DNA of 64,000 nt from Chloroflexota bacterium (GTDB lineage: Bacteria; Chloroflexota; Anaerolineae; Anaerolineales; UBA11579). The notes beneath the pieces were generated by a model. That model made no database searches. It worked only from the letters and a program-made list of their open reading frames with translations, and was not told the DNA's origin. Location of the stretch: the NCBI GenBank assembly GCA_019456165.1, contig VRUJ01000009.1:1-64000 (forward strand), in the 5' to 3' direction. Below are positions 45,684 to 55,605 of the stretch, piece by piece (position 1 is the first letter of the stretch; each line of letters starts with the position of its first letter). The translations under genes were made by a program, and so were the position numbers.

Positions 45684-47603
45684 TTATTGATTTTTATGTG
45701 GTTGAAATGAGTAAACTACAAAACCCACACTGTAAGGTTCATGCAATATTAGTTCTAGATGCCAACGGTCATCGGATTCAATGATCGATTTTAACTCTTT
45801 CATCGTTTCTGAATGCCATTGATATATAATCATTATTGAACCTGGACGCAAATATTCTAAAAAAAAGTGATAATGCTTCTGTGGTTCAAATGTAGTCTCG
45901 GAACCGAATAGAAAAACACAATCAGCTTGATGGTCACTTTCTTTAATGTATGACAAGAATTGCTCTGGACTCACCCCATACAAGAACTCTACGTAAGGTA
46001 CCAGCTCAGATAGTTTAGTCTTGTAAGTATTTACCACTTGATGAAATGAGTATTCAGCGTCCAGAAATATTAATTTGCCTTGCCCAATTTGTTTAAAAGC
46101 CTTTGCGAGGAAAAAAGTATTGCCCTCACTTGTGTAATCGCCAACTTCAAAACAATATCTAGGTTTTAAGGATTTTATTGTGTTAAATAATGCTTCCCGG
46201 TCTTTGATATACATCTGCCCTCGTAGAGAACGAAATCCTTCAAAGAAAAAACGGTCGCTTCGAGTGAAACGCCATCTGTCTACTACGAAATATTTAATCT
46301 TTTCCAAACTATTTAATTCATGATAGTTATGTAATAGTTTTTGCTTATATTCTTCAATATTTATTTTTTGAATAGAATTTACGAAGCGCCAAATATTTTT
46401 TGACCAATTTGCTATCCAAAATAAAACTTTTAGGGGCAATCTCAATAGTCGAATTTGTTTGAGTTGATTCAAAAATTTTCGGTATGAGGTGGAATCTGGG
46501 GTTACAAAATAAGAAACTAAATTTTGGGTTAAGGTTCGCACCGGGAGTTTATTCCCAGATAATCCCAGTGAGACCTCCAGGAATTTGATATGAATAATCT
46601 TATAATCAAAGCCATTTACCAGCGCTTTTGAAAAATGATCTAATGCCTTGCGATAATCTTTATTATTGAGATGATAGCTGCCGAGCCAGTACTGCTCAAA
46701 TCGATCCTCAGAATTCTGAAATTTTCTTGCAACCTCATCAACCCCCATTTGAATGAGTTCCTTATAGTTCTCACCATATATTTCTTTCCTGCCGCGCACA
46801 ATGCCAGCCATTTCAGCTGGATGTGGTTTCCCTTCTATTTCAAATAAGGAGTTGCTGTATATTTGATTTTTGATCGAATCATTAAATATATAAATGAATT
46901 CATCAAGTACTTTTAACCAGTTCCAGTTGACCCTGCCGGCTTTGGCCTCTCGGACATAGTAGTTATCATGATAATTTATTCTATGGTAATAAACTGCATC
47001 AGGGCAGGTGTAAGCGGTAAGCCCGTTGCACAAAAAGCGAAATGCAAATCCCTGGCTATCAAACCCATGATCAATAGGATACCCATTGATCCGGTAAAAA
47101 GCTTCACGCGTAACTAAAAAAGTTGAATTTAATGAACAGAGACTGGGATTAAGAAAGGATTCAAAACGCACTTTTTCCCCTGGGCCTTCAAATATATCAA
47201 CGCGTTCGACATCGTTTACATCAATACCATTGAATTTTATGGAAGTGCTAATTCCAACCCCATCACATTTTTTCTCTTGCCAGAAAGTTATCATATTCTC
47301 CAGCGTGTTTTCACTCAGTAAGTCATCGCTGTCAAGGCAAAAGATGATTTCTCCATCACTGTTATCTACACCAGTATTGCGCGCTGCCCCGCCCCCAAGA
47401 TTAGTTTTGTGCCTTACAAGCTTTATCCCTGGATACTTGTTTGCAAGTTTCTCCATGATGTCATGAGTCTTGTCTATGGAGCCATCGTCTACCAAGGTGA
47501 CATCAAAAGGTGTGGATAGTTTTTGGCGAAAAACGGAATCAACGGCTTCTTCTAATGTGCCTACACTATTATAACAAGGGACAATAATGGATAGTTTGGT
47601 CAT
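45684..47603 (-). CDS. Glycosyltransferase-methyltransferase-like fusion
   Basis: A 639-residue protein. Residues 1-230 form a GT2 domain: LSIIVPCYNSVGTLEEAVDS, VDDGSIDKTHDIM, NLGGGAARNTGV and the DXD-type CLDSDDLL. The middle (about 290-400) is helical with TPR-like helices (YHLNNKDYRKALDHFSKAL). The last 150 residues look like a class I methyltransferase, with YCFEVGDYTSEGNTFF at the expected SAM-binding glycine region and IFLDAEYSF after it. The fusion implies a sugar transfer and a modification of the same glycan. The exact methyl acceptor is unknown, and whether the C-terminal domain keeps activity is unclear. Confidence 0.72.
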   Translation of the reverse strand: MTKLSIIVPCYNSVGTLEEAVDSVFRQKLSTPFDVTLVDDGSIDKTHDIMEKLANKYPGIKLVRHKTNLGGGAARNTGVDNSDGEIIFCLDSDDLLSENTLENMITFWQEKKCDGVGISTSIKFNGIDVNDVERVDIFEGPGEKVRFESFLNPSLCSLNSTFLVTREAFYRINGYPIDHGFDSQGFAFRFLCNGLTAYTCPDAVYYHRINYHDNYYVREAKAGRVNWNWLKVLDEFIYIFNDSIKNQIYSNSLFEIEGKPHPAEMAGIVRGRKEIYGENYKELIQMGVDEVARKFQNSEDRFEQYWLGSYHLNNKDYRKALDHFSKALVNGFDYKIIHIKFLEVSLGLSGNKLPVRTLTQNLVSYFVTPDSTSYRKFLNQLKQIRLLRLPLKVLFWIANWSKNIWRFVNSIQKINIEEYKQKLLHNYHELNSLEKIKYFVVDRWRFTRSDRFFFEGFRSLRGQMYIKDREALFNTIKSLKPRYCFEVGDYTSEGNTFFLAKAFKQIGQGKLIFLDAEYSFHQVVNTYKTKLSELVPYVEFLYGVSPEQFLSYIKESDHQADCVFLFGSETTFEPQKHYHFFLEYLRPGSIMIIYQWHSETMKELKSIIESDDRWHLELILHEPYSVGFVVYSFQPHKNQ

Positions 47604-48006
47604 GGGATTAATTCATACATTGATTCAATCCTGAATATCTTTTCTAATCCTGTAAATATTTATACATGCTCAGATCTTCGAGGAGTTTTTACATTCAAAT
47701 AAATTCATTATGGTGTGCATAACTAACTGATTTATTATTAGATCACTTAGTTATTTGTATTTAATCGTTTTGTCAACCAATTCAACTTTGACTAACTCGA
47801 GTTGCTCATTTATCATACCCTAAAATCCATCAAGTATTTATCAGGATAATGACATCAAATTGGAGAGGGTAATTATTAACCTAACTAGCCAATGACGCTC
47901 TTGATTATCTGGCTGTAGCTGCCAACTTTTATAGGTTATACCCTGGTCAAATACACCTAATGCGCCTCAAGGCATTTTTCCCAATAGTCTTTAGTGGATG
48001 GAATTG
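47604..48006. other. AT-rich non-coding stretch
   Basis: No gene, hairpin with a T tract, or repeat that I can support. Confidence 0.35.
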
Positions 48007-48996
48007 TCATTCCTTTAACTCCATTGAGGAAGGCTGAGGAAAATATAAACGCATAAAAATCTTGAAAATCAACATTCCTGGGTTAAAAATACCAATTTTG
48101 TCAGCAAGATCATCATTAACACAAAAATATTTTGGTTTCAACTTGAATATCTCTCTAAAGTCTCGCAATATTTTTTTGAAAGATGGCTTCAACATCAATA
48201 ATCTATAATCCGGTGAACCCCAGGGCAGCAAGATGATCTTATGTTTATCCTTTTGGTCGGCTGAGTCTAACAAAGCGTAAAAATATAGTATCTTGAGGGC
48301 GACATCATTGGCAGCCCGAAATTTATGAGAACAGGTCTCGGCATATTCTTTTGAAAACTGCTGTTCAAGTTCAATCAATATATCGCGATCATATAACTGA
48401 GGCAAATGCGCTGGCACCAAACGAGAATATTTTTGGCCCCATTGCTGCTCCACTAAATTCTGGGTATAAGCGTAGGCTTGATCATGAATTTCTTTAGATT
48501 CAGTAGGTATAGGTATATCATCCAAATAAATGATATGTCCCCCAGAAGCTATAATAAAATCTTCAGGAAGAACAGCCCTCCCTAGGAAGATATCATCATT
48601 AAAATATAAGAATTTTTGAGAAAGCCCGGGGATGCGATGCAAATTCAATTCAATCGAATGTGAATTGAAAGTAGGCAAATGAGAGGATTCTTTAAAAACA
48701 GTATGATGAGAAACCAAAGATATCTTAGGGTGGTTTAGATCTAACCAGATGGGATGCTGCCCATTGGTGAGGATATGAATTGTACGCACCCAAGGGGCAA
48801 ATTTCTCAACCGAACGCAGAGAGTATCTAAGTTCTTTATTATCTCTAAAGCGATGATTGCCAACCCCACTCACCGAGTATAGGGTTTTTTCAGTCGCTGA
48901 GGATTTCTTTAGCATTTCTTGGAAGGCAGGGTTGTCTCCATCAACCCAGGTGTAAACAATATCTATGCCTTCAAATTTCGGATCTTGTCTAACCAT
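48007..48996 (-). CDS. Stealth-family sugar-phosphate transferase
   Basis: A 329-residue Stealth protein. The four conserved regions can be followed: IDIVYTWVDGDNPAFQ (CR1, about 9-24), DNKELRYSLRSVEKFAPWVR (CR2, about 53-72), FNDDIFLG with a later acidic patch, and SHKFRAANDVALKIL (CR4 side, about 230-244). Stealth proteins transfer sugar-1-phosphate to glycans and are found in capsule loci and in the eukaryotic GlcNAc-phosphotransferase. It overlaps the upstream glycosyltransferase by 8 nt and closes that small operon. Confidence 0.85.
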   Translation of the reverse strand: MVRQDPKFEGIDIVYTWVDGDNPAFQEMLKKSSATEKTLYSVSGVGNHRFRDNKELRYSLRSVEKFAPWVRTIHILTNGQHPIWLDLNHPKISLVSHHTVFKESSHLPTFNSHSIELNLHRIPGLSQKFLYFNDDIFLGRAVLPEDFIIASGGHIIYLDDIPIPTESKEIHDQAYAYTQNLVEQQWGQKYSRLVPAHLPQLYDRDILIELEQQFSKEYAETCSHKFRAANDVALKILYFYALLDSADQKDKHKIILLPWGSPDYRLLMLKPSFKKILRDFREIFKLKPKYFCVNDDLADKIGIFNPGMLIFKIFMRLYFPQPSSMELKE

Positions 48997-50173
48997 CTAA
49001 ACGTGTCTTGTCAATTACTGCGAGGAGTTTTTCCATCACAGTTTTTTTAGAAAAATTTAGGAGCACGGTTTTTTGAAGCTCTGCGCCCTTTTTTGCAGCC
49101 CTCTCTTGATCATTGAAAACCTTTTTCATCAATCGGGAAGCATGTTTTAAATCAGGGTTTGCCCACCTTTGACCAGGCGCGAAATTTTCACCCCGCCATT
49201 TCGTTTGAACAGGAATAAGATCATAATCCACAAGATAGGATAAATCATCAGGCAAATAATCTAACTGACCACCAAAGCCGGTCATGATGACCGGCTTTCC
49301 GAGGGAGGCTGCATCAAAAGCGCCCAAACCCCATCCTTCAGAGCGGCACAGCGAAATATAACAATCACTAGTTTGGTGCAGCATGTAGATTTCATCTTCA
49401 CCAATCTCATTTGAAATCACCTGTACCTTGGCGGGAGATTTGTACCCTCTTTTTAATAATGCAACACGAATTTTTGTTCTTAAAAGAATTTTTTCCAAGA
49501 CATGCGGTCTGATCGATTTAGTCCAATCCAAGGAAGTGGTTTTTATCACTAAATTGGTGGGGTCGTCGGCAGAAAATGTCTCCCAATAGGCTTTGAGAAG
49601 CATGGGGATCGCTTTTCTTTCCGACCATGTTCCAATGAAATAAAAGGTGTATTCTTTTTCAGGTTTGAGCTTTGCTGATTCTGCTTTATCTGTAAAACGG
49701 GGATTGACCATATGGGGTACAACATTGATCGGAATGGTAATGCCCCCCTGTTGAAAAACTTTCTTATTCCATTCTGTGGGGACTATCACCCTGTGGAGCA
49801 TATTTATCGGTCCTACCCAAAAAGGTGGAATCCGATCTGTTTCCCACACGGTATATCCGATAATTTTTTTATCCAGCTCTTTTTCGATCCACCAGGGATA
49901 CTTTGACGGCCCAAGATGGAGAATGACAGTATCATACTCTATGCTGCGATTTAAGTAAGGGTCAAGCTGCGGATCACCGACCTTGGTTTTGGTTATCAAA
50001 CTCCATCGCATATCACCTGAGAGGCGGTCCTGTATCGGAGCCCAAGTGAGCGGGATACCTTGATTAACCAATCCCAACATATAATTTTTTGCAGCATTAA
50101 AGTACCCGCCTGAATCGTAATAGGATACATATTTGATACCTTTGATCAAGACACACTGCTCATTTTTACTCAA
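48989..50173 (-). CDS. Glycosyltransferase family 4-like
   Basis: A 394-residue GT-B enzyme. The N-terminal part is GIKYVSYYDSGGYFNAAKNY. The C-terminal donor domain has YFIGTWSERKAIPMLLKAY and CRSEGWGLGAFDAASLGKPV, the GT4 donor-site block with its Glu, followed by TGFGGQLDYL. It overlaps the FkbM frame by 4 nt upstream and the Stealth gene by 8 nt downstream, so the three were one operon. Confidence 0.8.
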   Translation of the reverse strand: MSKNEQCVLIKGIKYVSYYDSGGYFNAAKNYMLGLVNQGIPLTWAPIQDRLSGDMRWSLITKTKVGDPQLDPYLNRSIEYDTVILHLGPSKYPWWIEKELDKKIIGYTVWETDRIPPFWVGPINMLHRVIVPTEWNKKVFQQGGITIPINVVPHMVNPRFTDKAESAKLKPEKEYTFYFIGTWSERKAIPMLLKAYWETFSADDPTNLVIKTTSLDWTKSIRPHVLEKILLRTKIRVALLKRGYKSPAKVQVISNEIGEDEIYMLHQTSDCYISLCRSEGWGLGAFDAASLGKPVIMTGFGGQLDYLPDDLSYLVDYDLIPVQTKWRGENFAPGQRWANPDLKHASRLMKKVFNDQERAAKKGAELQKTVLLNFSKKTVMEKLLAVIDKTRLDG

Positions 50174-51077
50174 TCATCTCCTATATTCCTAGCATCGAAA
50201 TGACCTATACTGGAGGAATTAGGGGTAAGGGTTACCTCGAACCCTTTTTGCTCCAATTTTTCAACCAGCATCTGGGTTTTGTATTCTTTATAGTGAGGAA
50301 GTTTGGCAATTGGCGCTAGATATTTCATTGCTGTAGAATCCACCTCATGGTATTCTCCAATAATACGGTCCGCCTTGGATAATAGTTTACTAGTCAGAAG
50401 AATTGGGAATTCACTCCCCTCACAATCCAACTTCAAGAGTTTTACTTGCTCAAATTTGGCGAGAATATAATCTAAAGGGATACTATTACCTCCGTGAAAA
50501 ACTCTGGAGGAACTTTAATGGTTTTTCGGGAATTAAATTTTATGATATGGTCTGTAAATAACACACTGCCTGCACCGGTATTTTCATCTTGATAACCAGA
50601 AAAAAGCAAGTTATAAGTTGGGTCTATGTCACTACGGAAAACAGCCCGGGTAAAAAGTTGCACACCCTTAAGATCACCTAGAAAACTGGTAAACAGATGG
50701 GCATTTTCTTTATCAGGCTCATAACTATAAATATTTCTGCTTCCCTTATAATGGCATAAATAACTAAAAATACCAATATGCGCCCCAATATCGATGATCA
50801 CATCATTTGGTTCAAAATTTTCTTTTGACAGATAATATTCATCTCTCAAAAGAATTTCGTCAATGATATTAGATTTTTCGAACATAGTTCGCGCAATAAA
50901 CCGTTTATGGTTTGAACGGTAACGCCATTGATTACTGGCACGAATAAAACGTTTTTCGTGTTCTAAAACATTAAAATATTTGAGTATCCCATAAACCCAA
51001 ATTTTGACCAAGGTTTTGGAATTGAATATTACTCTCTGCAAAAAAGGGGCAGCTTTGATAAAATCCATTTCATCCAA
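50170..51077 (-). pseudogene. FkbM-family methyltransferase interrupted by a frameshift
   Basis: Two frames together make one FkbM-type SAM methyltransferase of about 300 residues. The first (51077-50472, 201 codons) has DVIIDIGAHIGIFSYLCHYKG and YEPDKENAHLF, the SAM site. The second (ending at 50170) supplies IPLDYILAKFEQVKLLKLDCEGSEFP (in two parts), the FkbM core with its DCEG motif. The join is near 50489-50490: one extra G on the minus strand after ACGGAG would read TEGNSIPLD and restore the frame, while as written the first frame ends VIVSL-stop. So it is either a real frameshift or a one-base G-run error. The gene lies at the head of the FkbM-GT4-Stealth operon. Confidence 0.8.
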
Positions 51078-51144
51078 TTTATTCTAAATGGCAGTTAATT
51101 AATATAAGTAATTTTGAAACACCAAGTGGGATTATAATTCAATT

Positions 51145-52104
51145 ATGCCTAGACTTAGCATTGTTATTCCTACCTATAATCGGGGCCATTATATCTTTGA
51201 ATGTCTTCAAAGTATCTGGGATCAAGGGTATCAAGATTATGAAATCCTGGTGGTAGACGATGGGTCAACCGATAATACACTAGAAATTCTGCAACCGCTA
51301 ATAGAAAATAAAAAGGTGAAGTTGTTGCATCAAACCAAAAGCGGTGCGGCGGCGGCCAGGAATAAAGGGGTGATAAACGCTACCGGAGAACTGATCGCTT
51401 TTTTAGATTCGGACGATATTTTTTATCCAAGTAAGCTTAAAAAGCAGGCAGAATATATGGATCAACACCCAAGTGTAATGATACTTCATTCAAATTTTAA
51501 TAAGTTTGATGATTTTGGAAACGACCTGGGAACTAAATACACATCTTTTTTTTCTGGACATATATATCCAGAAATATTATTGTATTGGGAAATGTTGATG
51601 GCTACTTCTTGTGTAATAGTAAGAGCTGATTTATTTAATGAGATCGGCTTATTTGATGAGGATCTAACCTCTGCTGAAGATCTTGATCTTTGGGCAAGAA
51701 TCGCAAGAAAGTACCCAATCCACCACATGCCTGAAATCTTGGCTGGAATTCGAGTACATCCCCAAAATATATCGGTGGATAAATCCAAAATGGCAGAAAG
51801 ACATTTAAAATACTTACACAAAGCTGCTAAAGAAGATCCGAATTTAGGGGAAGCGTTTGAAAAAAAAATGTATTCCAGGCTGTTTATGTATTCTGGATTT
51901 AATATGCTCGGTGAAGGAACACAAAAAGAGATGCAAATTGTCAGAAAGTTTATGGTGACATCTTTGAAATATTGGCCTCGGCAACTAAAAAGCTTGCTTG
52001 GATATCTGGCCTCGTTATTAGATCAAAAATCCAGATATCGCTTGACCTTGATCTGGAGGCCTATTCGAGATCAGCGCTTGGCAATAAAAAAAATTTTCCC
52101 TTGA
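51145..52104 (+). CDS. Glycosyltransferase family 2
   Basis: A 319-residue GT-A enzyme with a textbook N-terminal domain: LSIVIPTYNRGHYIFECLQS, VVDDGSTDNTLEIL, GAAAARNKGV and FLDSDDIF (DXD). EDLDLWARIARKYPI is the acceptor-side segment. It is divergent from the FkbM operon (67-nt gap) and stands alone on the plus strand. Confidence 0.85.
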   Translation: MPRLSIVIPTYNRGHYIFECLQSIWDQGYQDYEILVVDDGSTDNTLEILQPLIENKKVKLLHQTKSGAAAARNKGVINATGELIAFLDSDDIFYPSKLKKQAEYMDQHPSVMILHSNFNKFDDFGNDLGTKYTSFFSGHIYPEILLYWEMLMATSCVIVRADLFNEIGLFDEDLTSAEDLDLWARIARKYPIHHMPEILAGIRVHPQNISVDKSKMAERHLKYLHKAAKEDPNLGEAFEKKMYSRLFMYSGFNMLGEGTQKEMQIVRKFMVTSLKYWPRQLKSLLGYLASLLDQKSRYRLTLIWRPIRDQRLAIKKIFP

Positions 52105-52414
52105 TTGGATTTTGATTTAAGGAATGAATGGTATCGGGCAGATAGCATATAAAGATTTCAAACAAGGTTCAATTACCTTAGCCTTGTATCCTTCAAAACT
52201 TGAAATTAATAAATGCTTACAATTTTCTTGACTAAAATCAGGGGGGTTTTTTATTGTTTTCAATTGAGAAAATACTTTTCATAGTTAAATTTAGTTAATT
52301 ATCTCAGTTTCGGATAATAAAAGGTTCCAGATTAGAATTAGCTAATATATTAACACGATAGCCTCTAATTGAGAAAGCGTGGGATAGTAAATGCATTTTC
52401 ATTTTGTGAGTAGG
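52105..52414. other. AT-rich non-coding stretch
   Basis: No gene or clear structure. It separates a plus-strand glycosyltransferase from the convergent wzt gene. Confidence 0.35.
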
Positions 52415-53644
52415 CTAATCCCAAGTTGGCATAGAAGCAACAATTCCCAAATTATCAACAAAGGGCATGTATTCCGGATCATAAGCCTCAAGTATAGTGA
52501 AACCAATCGCTCTTTCTACTTTATCTATGACCGTTCCTTTGTGAACAATAAAAAGTGAAAAATGATAATCTCCAGGATTTAGTTTCAAATCTTGGAATGT
52601 GACATTTATTTCCAGGTTCTTGTTTTTTTGAATTGCGTAGTATTTGTTTTGATTTCTACTTACAGCGTTAATGATATTGGGATAAAGGGGTGATTCAACT
52701 CTAAGCATGATATCTAAATTATCAGTATCTTTTTTGGTGGTTATCTCCAATGAAAGAGTGAAAGATTCCCCAAATCTTAATTTGTTTGTTTGGTTATTTG
52801 AGGAATTTTTGAAAGCACAAAATGTAAATTTGCAGTCCGTACCAAATCCTTTTTGTCTGGGTGTATCCATAAGTGATACAGAGCTATCTGTATTTTCAAA
52901 GCTAGATAAATATTTTGGGATTGCTTCTTGCGCACTTCCCTGAAATAGAATTTTTCCACTATCAAAGATAATAGTTTCTTGACAGAGTTTTTGGATGTGG
53001 CTCATATTATGGCTGACAAATAAAATAGTTCTACCACCGTGAGCAACTTCGTCCATCTTGCCCAAGCATTTTTTCTGAAATTCTGCATCCCCCACCGCCA
53101 AAACTTCATCGATCAGGAGGATTTCTGGGTCTAGGTGTGCAGCCACGGAAAATGCCAGCCGCACCTGCATACCGGAAGAATACCTTTTCACCGGAGTCTC
53201 TAGAAATTTTTCTACACCTGAAAAATCGACGATCTCATCAAATTTATTCCTAATCTCGGTCCTTGTCATTCCTAAAACAGCCCCACTTAAGAAAATATTT
53301 TCTCTCCCGGTTAATTCTGAATGAAATCCTGTGCCGACTTCGAGCAGAGACCCGATGCGTCCATAGATATCTGCATAGCCCGATGTGGGCTCTGTGATCC
53401 GTGATAAGACCTTTAGTAGGGTGGTTTTACCTGCGCCGTTTCGTCCGATGATACCAACCACTTCACCATGATTGATCTCAAATGAGACATCTTTAAGCGC
53501 CCAGATGCGCTCTTTCTGTGTTCTCTGGCGTTTTAGGGCTTTTATGATATCTTCTTGCAAGGTTCGCTTATCTGGTTTGGCTTGATCTGTGCTAATTACA
53601 TAAGCTTTGCTTATTTTGTTGGCTTGAATCGCAATATTGCTCAT
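52415..53644 (-). CDS. wzt: Polysaccharide ABC exporter, ATP-binding protein (Wzt-like)
   Basis: A 409-residue ATPase. Walker A is GIIGRNGAGKTTLLKVLS (about 64-81), the signature YSSGMQVRLAFSVA (about 159-172) and Walker B EILLIDEVLAVGD. The C-terminal 150 residues form a Wzt-type beta domain that in O-antigen exporters recognises the glycan's terminal group. It follows the permease gene with overlap of one base, so the pair form the exporter of the polysaccharide built by the nearby glycosyltransferases. Confidence 0.9.
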   Translation of the reverse strand: MSNIAIQANKISKAYVISTDQAKPDKRTLQEDIIKALKRQRTQKERIWALKDVSFEINHGEVVGIIGRNGAGKTTLLKVLSRITEPTSGYADIYGRIGSLLEVGTGFHSELTGRENIFLSGAVLGMTRTEIRNKFDEIVDFSGVEKFLETPVKRYSSGMQVRLAFSVAAHLDPEILLIDEVLAVGDAEFQKKCLGKMDEVAHGGRTILFVSHNMSHIQKLCQETIIFDSGKILFQGSAQEAIPKYLSSFENTDSSVSLMDTPRQKGFGTDCKFTFCAFKNSSNNQTNKLRFGESFTLSLEITTKKDTDNLDIMLRVESPLYPNIINAVSRNQNKYYAIQKNKNLEINVTFQDLKLNPGDYHFSLFIVHKGTVIDKVERAIGFTILEAYDPEYMPFVDNLGIVASMPTWD

Positions 53645-54495
53645 TAGATCACATCCGCAAATCTGCGTTCCAGGCGTTTAAAAATATAGGAACCTGTGAA
53701 AAAGAGGAGAAAACTGATAGGCAGCGCCATGCCTGCTGAGAGCCATGGAAATTCCTCTCCACCTAATAAAGCCCAACGGAAACTTTCAAGGATACCTGTA
53801 ATCGGGTTCAAGGAATATAACCACAGCCATTCTGGGGGAATTAGGTCAATCGAGTAAGCCAAAGGAGAGGCGTACATCCATAATTGAATGACAAATGGTA
53901 GGGCGTAAATAAAATCGCGATAAAAAACGCTGAATGCAGAAATCCATAAACCGACACCTACAGATGTAATAAGGCACATAATAAGTAGGAGAGGGATAGC
54001 AAGCAAGTTATAAGTAAATGGGATTTTGTAAAGAATAAGGAGTAATAAAAATACAGCGCCGCTCACAAAAAAATCTAGGACTGTAGAAAATGAACTGGAA
54101 ATCGGGAGAATGATACGAGGAAAGTATACTTTGTTAATTAAGCCCGCGTCTTTTACAAGGCTTTGGCTTGCCCTCTGCATTGATTGAGAAAAGATATTCC
54201 AGGGAAGCATCCCGGCAAAGGCAAATAGTTCATAGGCAACATCACCTGAAGGTAATTTTGCTAAGCGGCCAAATATGATCGCGAAAAGTGCGGACGTAAT
54301 TAACGGTTGAAGGATGACCCAGGTAACTCCAAGAGCAGTCTGCTTATAACGCAAACGGATGTCGCGCTCCGTCATGATTCGGAAAAGATCGCGGTACCTC
54401 CAAAGTTCTTTGAAATTAATTGAGAGCCACCCTTTGGATGGTTCAATGCGCAGGTGAAATTTTTTGTTATTTGTTGAGGATTCTGATATCTCCAT
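53644..54495 (-). CDS. wzm: Polysaccharide ABC exporter, permease (Wzm-like)
   Basis: A 283-residue ABC-2-type permease with about six membrane spans. It has the family's ERDIRLRYKQTALGVTWVILQP at the first span (in two parts), FAFAGMLPWNIFSQSMQRAS and YALPFVIQLWMYASPLAYS. I chose ATG at 54495; the frame is open to 54576, but that part is unlike the family and overlaps the region of the tRNA-like fragment's neighbour. It exports undecaprenyl-linked glycan together with Wzt. Confidence 0.88.
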   Translation of the reverse strand: MEISESSTNNKKFHLRIEPSKGWLSINFKELWRYRDLFRIMTERDIRLRYKQTALGVTWVILQPLITSALFAIIFGRLAKLPSGDVAYELFAFAGMLPWNIFSQSMQRASQSLVKDAGLINKVYFPRIILPISSSFSTVLDFFVSGAVFLLLLILYKIPFTYNLLAIPLLLIMCLITSVGVGLWISAFSVFYRDFIYALPFVIQLWMYASPLAYSIDLIPPEWLWLYSLNPITGILESFRWALLGGEEFPWLSAGMALPISFLLFFTGSYIFKRLERRFADVI

Positions 54496-55092
54496 AAGGT
54501 GTTTTCCACGGTTATAGTGTGGGTTGAATTTTACCATTAGACAAAAACTTTGACACCATACAATACTTGACTGCACGCCCAGGAGTGCAGAGCTCTTTCA
54601 TGCTCGGGATAACAAACAGTAGTATTTAGCTGGCCTATATCGACTAAGACGCTATTGTCCCGAAAATAAACTGCTAGAGATCCAATTAGCCTGGTTGGAA
54701 TTGAACCTACAACCGAACGTTTCCTTGCTTAAGTGTCCATCCTGTCCATACAGTACCATAGCGTCCATTGTGTCCACGACATGATGGTGAAATTGTCAAT
54801 TTGAAGTCCCTTTATTCTACAATAATCTGGCCCCCGCGGATGTGTATTTTGGAAGAAATGATGAGGTGCTGAGCAGACGAGAGAAGATTAAAAGTCTCTT
54901 TTTTTTACTTTATTGGTTCCACTCTAACTGACACCAAACTGTAAAGGAAGACAAGCTTACATTGTCACCATATTGTGCCACTTCCTGGATGCAGCACTAA
55001 TAATTTGAGGCTTCTTTATACCTTTTGTGAGAATCCCAAAAGTAAGCTTCATCCACATATGAAAATATTTCATATTATTTTGTTTTACAGAT
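54496..55092. other. Non-coding region with a tRNA-like fragment and GTCCAT repeats
   Basis: No gene. The region contains a tRNA-Met 3'-half fragment (54689-54722) and irregular GTCCAT units at about 54736-54776. Confidence 0.4.
54689..54722 (-). repeat. Degenerate 3'-half fragment of tRNA-Met
   Basis: It matches the T-arm and variable side of the tRNA-Met gene (+ strand 55923-55956) at 29 of 34 positions; the core GAACCTACAACCGAACG is identical. It lacks the anticodon and 5' half, so it is not a tRNA gene. Beyond the match (TTTCCTTGCTT) it is instead close to 7944-7955. Confidence 0.7.
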
Positions 55093-55605
55093 TTACCTAA
55101 TCGAAAATGAATGTTCAAAGCCGACCGAAAAACAAGAATATGATGTCTTGATTAATGGAATATCATATTCTTGTACTTTCTGAATAATTTCATCTGTGGT
55201 TTTTCCCATATGTTTATATATTAAACCAACTAATCCGCCAATATGAAGATGGATCGGTTTCTTTGATTCAATAAGGATTCCAATAGTGGTGTCTGGAAGT
55301 GAGTTAAAATCAATGTTAGAAATTTGTGGGTTGGTCATTCCATAATCGACGCCTGATAAAAATGCTCCCCTGCTTAGGTAACCCATTCTTTTTCCGATTT
55401 CTTTACCAAAGTGATAAGATTTTTTTCGATCAAATACCCCCAAATCAAAACATTGATTTTGGAGATCCCAGGTGATATTTCTAAATTCATCGCATAAAAC
55501 CTCAATTTTTTGTTCAATTCGTTTAGTTGCCTCAATATAACACCACTTGTTCCATATTGTCTTTAATTCGATTTCATCATCGCTATTTGTCATAATTGTC
55601 ACCAC
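55093..55605 (-). CDS. Orphan protein of unknown function
   Basis: A 170-residue acidic protein I do not recognise. It is predicted soluble, with a helical N-terminal half (IEATKRIEQKIEVLCDEFRN) and several aromatic/glycine stretches (FHFGKEIGKRMGYLS-type and IHLHIGGLVGLIYKHMGKTT). A second in-frame ATG at residue 5 is possible. The base composition is AT-rich like the polysaccharide island. It lies between the tRNA-like fragment and the intact tRNA-Met gene, which would fit a small insertion at that tRNA. Confidence 0.55.
   Translation of the reverse strand: MVTIMTNSDDEIELKTIWNKWCYIEATKRIEQKIEVLCDEFRNITWDLQNQCFDLGVFDRKKSYHFGKEIGKRMGYLSRGAFLSGVDYGMTNPQISNIDFNSLPDTTIGILIESKKPIHLHIGGLVGLIYKHMGKTTDEIIQKVQEYDIPLIKTSYSCFSVGFEHSFSIR

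Noticed and set aside
54689-54722. A third tRNA gene
   Set aside because: Only the T-arm side is present; there is no anticodon arm or acceptor stem.
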